A DNA stretch of 64,000 bases from NCBI RefSeq assembly GCF_947507565.1, contig NC_089182.1:2976001-3040000 (forward strand). The letters are read 5' to 3'. The translations under genes and the position numbers were made by a program. A model generated the notes under the pieces. That model searched no databases. It had not been told where the DNA came from and saw nothing but the letters and a program-made list of their open reading frames with translations. This DNA comes from Oscarella lobularis (taxonomy: Eukaryota > Porifera > Homoscleromorpha > Homosclerophorida > Oscarellidae). Positions 58,317 through 64,000 of the stretch are shown here, one piece after another; the stretch's first letter is position 1; each line of letters begins with the position of its first letter.

Positions 58317-61300
58317 ATGAAAGTTCTTCTCGCAGCGTTTCTCATCAGCACAGTCAGTGCGGGTAAGAGCTCCTATTCTAATAGCGAGACGAAGTATCTA
58401 GGGATTCTGCTTTTTTCCAGCTCCGACGACGGAAATTCCGCCTGGAGCGTGCCCGACGAACATGAAGTCGAGGTATCAATTCGTCTCTGACATGCAAATG
58501 GTGATTATACCAACGAACAACGGATACACTGGCATGTACATGGATGTGAACTTCACCGTCGGATTCTGCCCCTATGTGGTGGAGGTCGGTTTGCATCGTA
58601 GGCACCGATAAACTGACTTAAATTTTGCACTTTATTTGCTAGATTGAGACGTGCAATGTATTTTCGTATCCGGTCGTTCCAAACGAGTCGATTCCGCCGC
58701 ATCCTATTTGCGATGAACTCGTGAAGGAGCGTCTCTATTTTCGTTTTGAAAATGGGCGTGTTACCGAACTCTACCCCCGCATCGGAATGAAAGATAACAT
58801 CTTGAATATCTTTCGGGGAATCTTGAGCTCGTTTCAAGTGAAACCGATCGGCTACGACGATCAACGCGATAGGACGGAGGTATGTGTGTTTTTATTCACA
58901 GTGCACACGTTGACAATTTTTCCTCGTGCAGACGGATATATTCGGGGAGTGTCCCACGAAAATCAGAGAGGTGCACGTGAACGACAAGATGATCATCACG
59001 AAGAAAAGAGATCTCACCAAGTGTTCGCTGAAGCCTCAGTTTACCGTCATGCCTCAATATGAGGTATAACCATAATGCTAGTCTATGTCTCTTCTCACGT
59101 GCGTTGTCTTTGTAGTTCTATGATCAGGCTAACGTGCTCACGTCCTTCGCCTCGATGCAGTACACAATGTCTCGAATCCAGAAATCGTTCTGGCCCGTCG
59201 TCAGGAAAATTCACATTGAACATTCGGTCAACCTTTCTCCGATGACGCCACGATACGGCTCTATCCTTTCATACGTCAAGTAAGTTTTTGCGGAGTTGTT
59301 TGCTTGTTAGTTGAATGATCTTTTCAGTCAAACCGTTTTGTTCTTGGAGGACTTCTCTGCTCCTACTACCAAAAAGCCAATTGACACTGAAACGAAGGAC
59401 CTTCTTTTCAGTTACGACATTGTTTCTGAAAAAAAGACTCTCGACTGCGTAAAAGAGAGCGATATCGTTCTCAAGGAAGTGTCTACTGTGCCTACTGTGG
59501 AAAAGTGGAAGATACCAATGTACTTCCGGCGACTAACCGAAATCCTAAAGAAATGCGAAAAGACTGACTTGATTACGTTGGTGGAGAAATACTCCATCTG
59601 CAAGAACGACAAGACGGTTAGCACCCAGATGCGATTCCGACAGTAAGACATCGTTATTATGCAAAACAAAAAAGCCCAAATATTCTCGCTTTAGCGCATT
59701 CCTTCTCGACGCGCTGGCTTTCACGTGGACCGACTCTTCGTTCGAAACCATCGTCGAGCTCGTAAAGGGAAAATGCCTGGGCGACAGCAGAAAACGCGAG
59801 ATGATGGTTGCCATGTCTCTCATGCCAGTCCACTCTATCAAGACGTGCAATCCCATTCAATATGCCATGGTAGGACGATTGGTTTTTTTTTTAATTTCTC
59901 GTTTTCAACTGACTGCTGTTTGACGCAGGAAATCTTCGACGCGACACCAACGGCGCAGACGTCGAGTCTCGTGCTCGGAAGCATCGTCGGAACGTTCCGC
60001 AAGACGAAACGGTGGAACAGGGAGTGCAATGTTGTACTGACAGAGGTATGTATACACGCGGCGATTTCATTTCTATAACGTTCTCACGAATTCTCGGCTT
60101 AGGCGAAAGACAAATTGGTCACAAAGTGGACTATGTATTTCAATCAGATTCCTGCCGCTTTCAAACGCAACACCAAACCGAGAACCGACGTGAACTCGTG
60201 GGAGCGAGCCATCCACAGTCTGAAGGCCATCGCCAACATGGGCGACCCGACAACGCTTCCGATCTTCAAAACGGCGATAAAGTCGACGAAACTCGACGTA
60301 GAGGGCCGCATCATCGCCGTTGAAACGCTAGAGAAATTCCTTCCCGTCTTAACAACAGACGTGCGCCGAATGCTCGTCGACATTTTCGCCGACTTCACGA
60401 TCGAAGACGAAATTCGCTCCGTCACTGTTCCCATCTACGTCGCATCGCTCCATCCGCGCTACCCCGGCATTACGGACGAATTGTACGACTTCTTCGGCTC
60501 GCTAATGACTCTAAACAGACCGGCGGTGAAGAGTTTTGCTTGCACGTACCTGATGGAAGTCATTCGTAGTAGCGATCCAACACTCCTCGACACGTAATTA
60601 TGGCTCCTGCGCGACTTTGCGATATCCTATAACGCGTCTTTTGATTAGGGCCGCGATTATTAAAAACATCATGAGTTTCTACGGAGGAACGTGGTCCTGC
60701 TTGATTGCTGACCACGGCTACTTCTCCTCGAAAGCGTGGAGAGGCTTCCTTTCTGTTGGTAAGCTGACCTAAATGCAAACGCTCGCGATGACGCTCATTT
60801 TGCTCTAACAATTAGCCGACCTCCCGATCCTCCCATACAACACCGTTCCCCGTGATACGATGGGCATCGGCATGGACAGTCACTTCTACAGCGACTTCGA
60901 CACCAAAGTTCCCCATGGACTCACAACGAAATTCAAGTTTTTGATCATGGGCTATGAAATCGATCTCGGAAAGGTAGTCGCTATTTCTTCTCATATCGCT
61001 CGAGCTCATAATCATCTCTCCATTATAGTTTGGCATTCGTGGCTCTGGCTTGGACACGCTCATAACGACTCTATTCAGCCCCACCGGCTATTTCCGTCGT
61101 GGAACGAGAAATATGTCCCCGAGTGGTCTTCAGCGCGAAGTAAGTGTTCCCTCTGCAAAAAACGCTCGGTTCATTTTGATGTTCGTTTTCAGGAGAATTT
61201 CTTGTTCGATCTTGTGCGACCAAACATGTCCATCTCCAGCTGGGTCGAACTGCTTGGCAGTGACCTGGCGTGGAACCACAACGAAGAGGACGACGTTACG

Positions 61301-64000
61301 CGCAAACTCTTCGGCCCAACGACACTAAACGCTCTTCGCGGAGCGTGGACGCACGGCCTTCTCAATCGCGACTTCGATTTCTACTCGCTTACTCATATGG
61401 CCGAAGCGTGGCACGATTCCAATAAGAAGGAAGAAGGCTGGATGGAGATGCTTTATCGTCGCGCTGAGGAGTGGTGGTCCCGTCCGGAAGAGCCAGTTCG
61501 CCCAGTCGAGGAAACGGACACCGGCGTCGTCAAATCTGTGATGAGCACGGCAAGCAAATTGTGGCGCTACGGAACGAAGGGAGACTGGCCGGTCGACAGT
61601 CGCAACATCGACATCAGCAAGAATCTCGAAGTTCTCAACATCAAATACGTCTACCCAACGATTGCCGGTTTGCCGTTTGTGACGACGATGCGCGCCGACG
61701 TTCATTTCGGACTCAAAGCCGAATCGAATCTGACGTATCACGCCGACGGTTACTTCTGGAACAAAGACCGAAAAGACAATTTCATCATGGACGGTTATCT
61801 CAGTCCGCGAATGGTCTTCTCGATGCTCCACAACGTGACGATCGACGACGAATTCTTCCGACCCACTATCTGTCAACACGGTAACAGCACGTTCGACTTC
61901 GCCCAGCGCGGTCGTGCTATTCTCAACGACGACTTCACGTTCACGTGGGAACTCGAAGAAGTTCCTGAAACCGAAGTGGAACTACTCAAATTTCAGTACG
62001 ATCAATTTGTCACCACCAAGAATCCGGAATTCCGTCAACAGATCGGTATCAAGAAACGCAGCAACACTGAACTGTACAAGCCCGTCTTTGACGAACTTCT
62101 CGGTCTCGGAGTCTTTTCGCATATGAGCTTCCCTAACACCACGGGAGTCGACTTGGCTCCGGCGTTCCCCTTCTCGGGACCGGCTTACTTCAACCTGACA
62201 ATTAAGCGCATGGATCCGAGAATCAAGCGCATCAGAGTGGAACTCTTTAACGAAAGTCTCATTTCCTGGACGAACGGATTTTTCACCGAAAGATATATGA
62301 CCGTCGATAAGGATGGTCTTCCTATCAAGCAGGTCTGGATCGAGTCGTTCTGGGATACCACCAAAGACGATAAGACGACGTTGAACGTTGCCCTTACTAG
62401 CGAATCCCTGAATGGTTCGGCTTGGTTCATCCGCGATCGCTCGAAGTTTCTCTCCATTGAAGGCAGCGGCTTCGTATATACGAACATTTCCAATCTGACT
62501 CTCTACACGAAATTCAACAGTTCTTCTCTGCGCGGAGTGATAGAGCGAAAACGCTTCGCTGAGGATAAATACCCGGCTTTCTTCAAGTTTCCCGAATTCA
62601 AATTCGATTTCAACGGCAGTCTCGTCAACAACACGTACGGCAATTTCTCCGCTAGGCTGTTCAAGGAAGGATGGCCGCGTCCCCACTGGCTCAAAATGAA
62701 TTCGACGACTCTCCGATTTTTCGTCAATACCGACGTCAAGTCAAGTCTCGTGAGCAGACCTCTCAATTTCGGAATGGTCTTGCCCTTGCCACTGAGAAAG
62801 CGTAAGTATAGATATAGATATCTAGCGTAGTTCCTTTTTAAACGTTAGGTTTTTAGCTATGTGTCACGTTGTCGGTGACCACTTCATTACCTTCGACGAC
62901 AAGAAGTACATCACGAGCCTCGGTGATAACTGCGAGTACGTTTTGGCTCGCGACCGTCATCTGAACGACACGTTTGCCGTCACGATAAAGAACACGATTA
63001 TGAACAATATAAAGAACAAGGAATTGATCGTCTACGTCAACGACACCATGTACACCTTGACGATGGACGGCACTCAATTTAAAATCTTCGACAGAGAAGT
63101 GATGTTGCCTTACAAGGAGAAGCACGTTATCCACGTCAGAAAAGTAGCAATGAACAACGACATTTATGTTCGCATGACGCTTTGGGCTGGCATCGACGTG
63201 TACTACTCCCGAGACGACGTCTTGCTCTACGTCAACGGATTCTACATGAATCGCCTGGCTGGACTGTGCGGCAACGGCAATTACAACGACAAGGACGATT
63301 GGCAGTTGCAAGACATGGAAATAACCAAAGATTTGAAGGTGTTCGTCAACGACTGGAGAATCAATTGTCCCATTCACGAAGAACTGTTCGTGTGCGATTC
63401 TTACCTTGCCGATGCCGTTCTGACTCCGCCTACCATGTACGATCCATGCAACGGAGAAGAGATCTGCAAACGATTTTTCGAGGACAAGTTCGCTAATGTC
63501 TCCTATCTATATCCTGTCACTCACTACTACGATGTTTGCCGTCGCGACGTCGCTTGCGGCTTGTCTCCCCTGCCCAGCGTTCGAGCATACATGAAAGCCG
63601 CTCGCGCAAAAGAACTTTGGACTGAGGACGGTAAGGCTTAGGAAAGGCGAAAGAATTGCGTGTATGTATGTATGCGTGTATAGGTTGCGTTTATGGACCA
63701 TATGGGCCTTGGGAAGAATGTCACCGCTCCGAACAAAGAAGGGAGCGAGAAGTCCTCTGTAATCCGCTCGGCCACGTCTGCGGCGAGACCGTAGAACGGA
63801 GACCATGTAAGGCTCGATTTGGTTATGGCGTCTTCCTTAGTTCAATAATTTCTTTCTAGGCCCCAGCGTTAGCGTCGATGAAGGCTGCGTGTTGAAGAAG
63901 GAACACCTTCTTGTGGTGTCGGGCAAGAAGCTGTGCAAGAGTCGCCGTAAATTGCCCGTCTGCAAAAAGGCATTGGACAAACCGGGCGACTGTAAGCCGG
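57467..64000 (+). repeat. Tandem duplication, unit B (runs off the window)
   Basis: Second copy of the unit described at 50032-56940. It begins with the shared word AGCAGACGCTTAGTAGGCC and continues through the second gene to the window edge. Confidence 0.85.
58317..64000 (+). CDS. Vitellogenin-like large lipid transfer protein, copy 2 (3' end outside window)
   Basis: Same exon order and signal peptide as copy 1. All exons visible are open and splice sites are kept, so it appears functional rather than a pseudogene. Differences from copy 1: the N-terminal linker has one TTEIP unit instead of several; the linker near 61480 has a shorter RPEEPV repeat; a six-residue segment near 60178 is missing; two residues are inserted near 63505 (SYLYPVTHYYD). 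The VWD region (62859-63370) is almost identical to copy 1. The last exon starts at about 63860 and is truncated by the window end after the motif KALDKPGDCKP. Function as for copy 1. Confidence 0.87.

Overview
The window is eukaryotic nuclear DNA from an animal, most likely an early-branching metazoan; a compact sponge genome (homoscleromorph/Oscarella-like) is my best guess, but that is inference. Almost every gene is cut by many tiny spliceosomal introns (mostly about 35-100 bp, GT-AG with a few GC-AG). Genes are packed tightly on both strands. The contents include animal families such as receptor tyrosine phosphatase, NIM1 kinase, p38-type MAPK, fukutin and a vitellogenin-like lipid carrier. 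No bacterial operons, phage, CRISPR or recognisable transposons were seen.

Layout. 1-1289: no gene seen. 1290-7859 (+): nardilysin (M16 protease), rebuilt here as 41 exons giving 983 aa. 7883-10137 (-): secreted protein with two tandem 2OG-Fe(II) oxygenase-like domains, the first apparently degenerate. 10557-11756 (-): intronless Capicua-like regulator without an HMG box. 12207-16437 (+): AHI1/jouberin. 16761-19686 (+): class I cyclic-nucleotide phosphodiesterase with a C-terminal decapeptide repeat. 19895-20356 and 20581-21867 (+): two intronless proline-rich proteins of unknown function. 22089-23833 (-): p38-type MAP kinase, divergent from 23958-24607 (+), a YP-rich/HK-rich/Ser-rich protein. 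24739-26814 (+): fukutin. 27980-28720 (+): intronless bHLH factor. 29344-31224 (+): SLC35E1-type nucleotide-sugar/phosphate transporter with a 5-nt micro-exon. 31245-32925 (-): NIM1K kinase. 33074-33942 (-): ALKBH7. 34028-41178 (+): receptor protein tyrosine phosphatase with a twice-repeated FTP-Ig-TSP1 cassette and an Ig domain on the predicted cytoplasmic side. 41409-46083 (+): CFAP57. 46146-49901 (+): IFT88. 51003-56935 and 58317->64000 (+): two tandemly duplicated vitellogenin-like lipid-transfer proteins, the second cut by the window end.

Themes. Three genes are ciliary: AHI1 at the transition zone, CFAP57 in the axoneme, and IFT88 in intraflagellar transport. CFAP57 and IFT88 lie head-to-tail with only 62 bp between stop and start. 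Several neighbours are divergent with start codons 85-124 bp apart, so they must share promoter DNA. Two convergent pairs have stop codons only about 20 bp apart, so their 3' UTRs must overlap. The least conventional objects are the tandem 2OG oxygenase, the receptor phosphatase with an intracellular Ig domain, and the duplicated lipid carrier with a TSP1-like tail.
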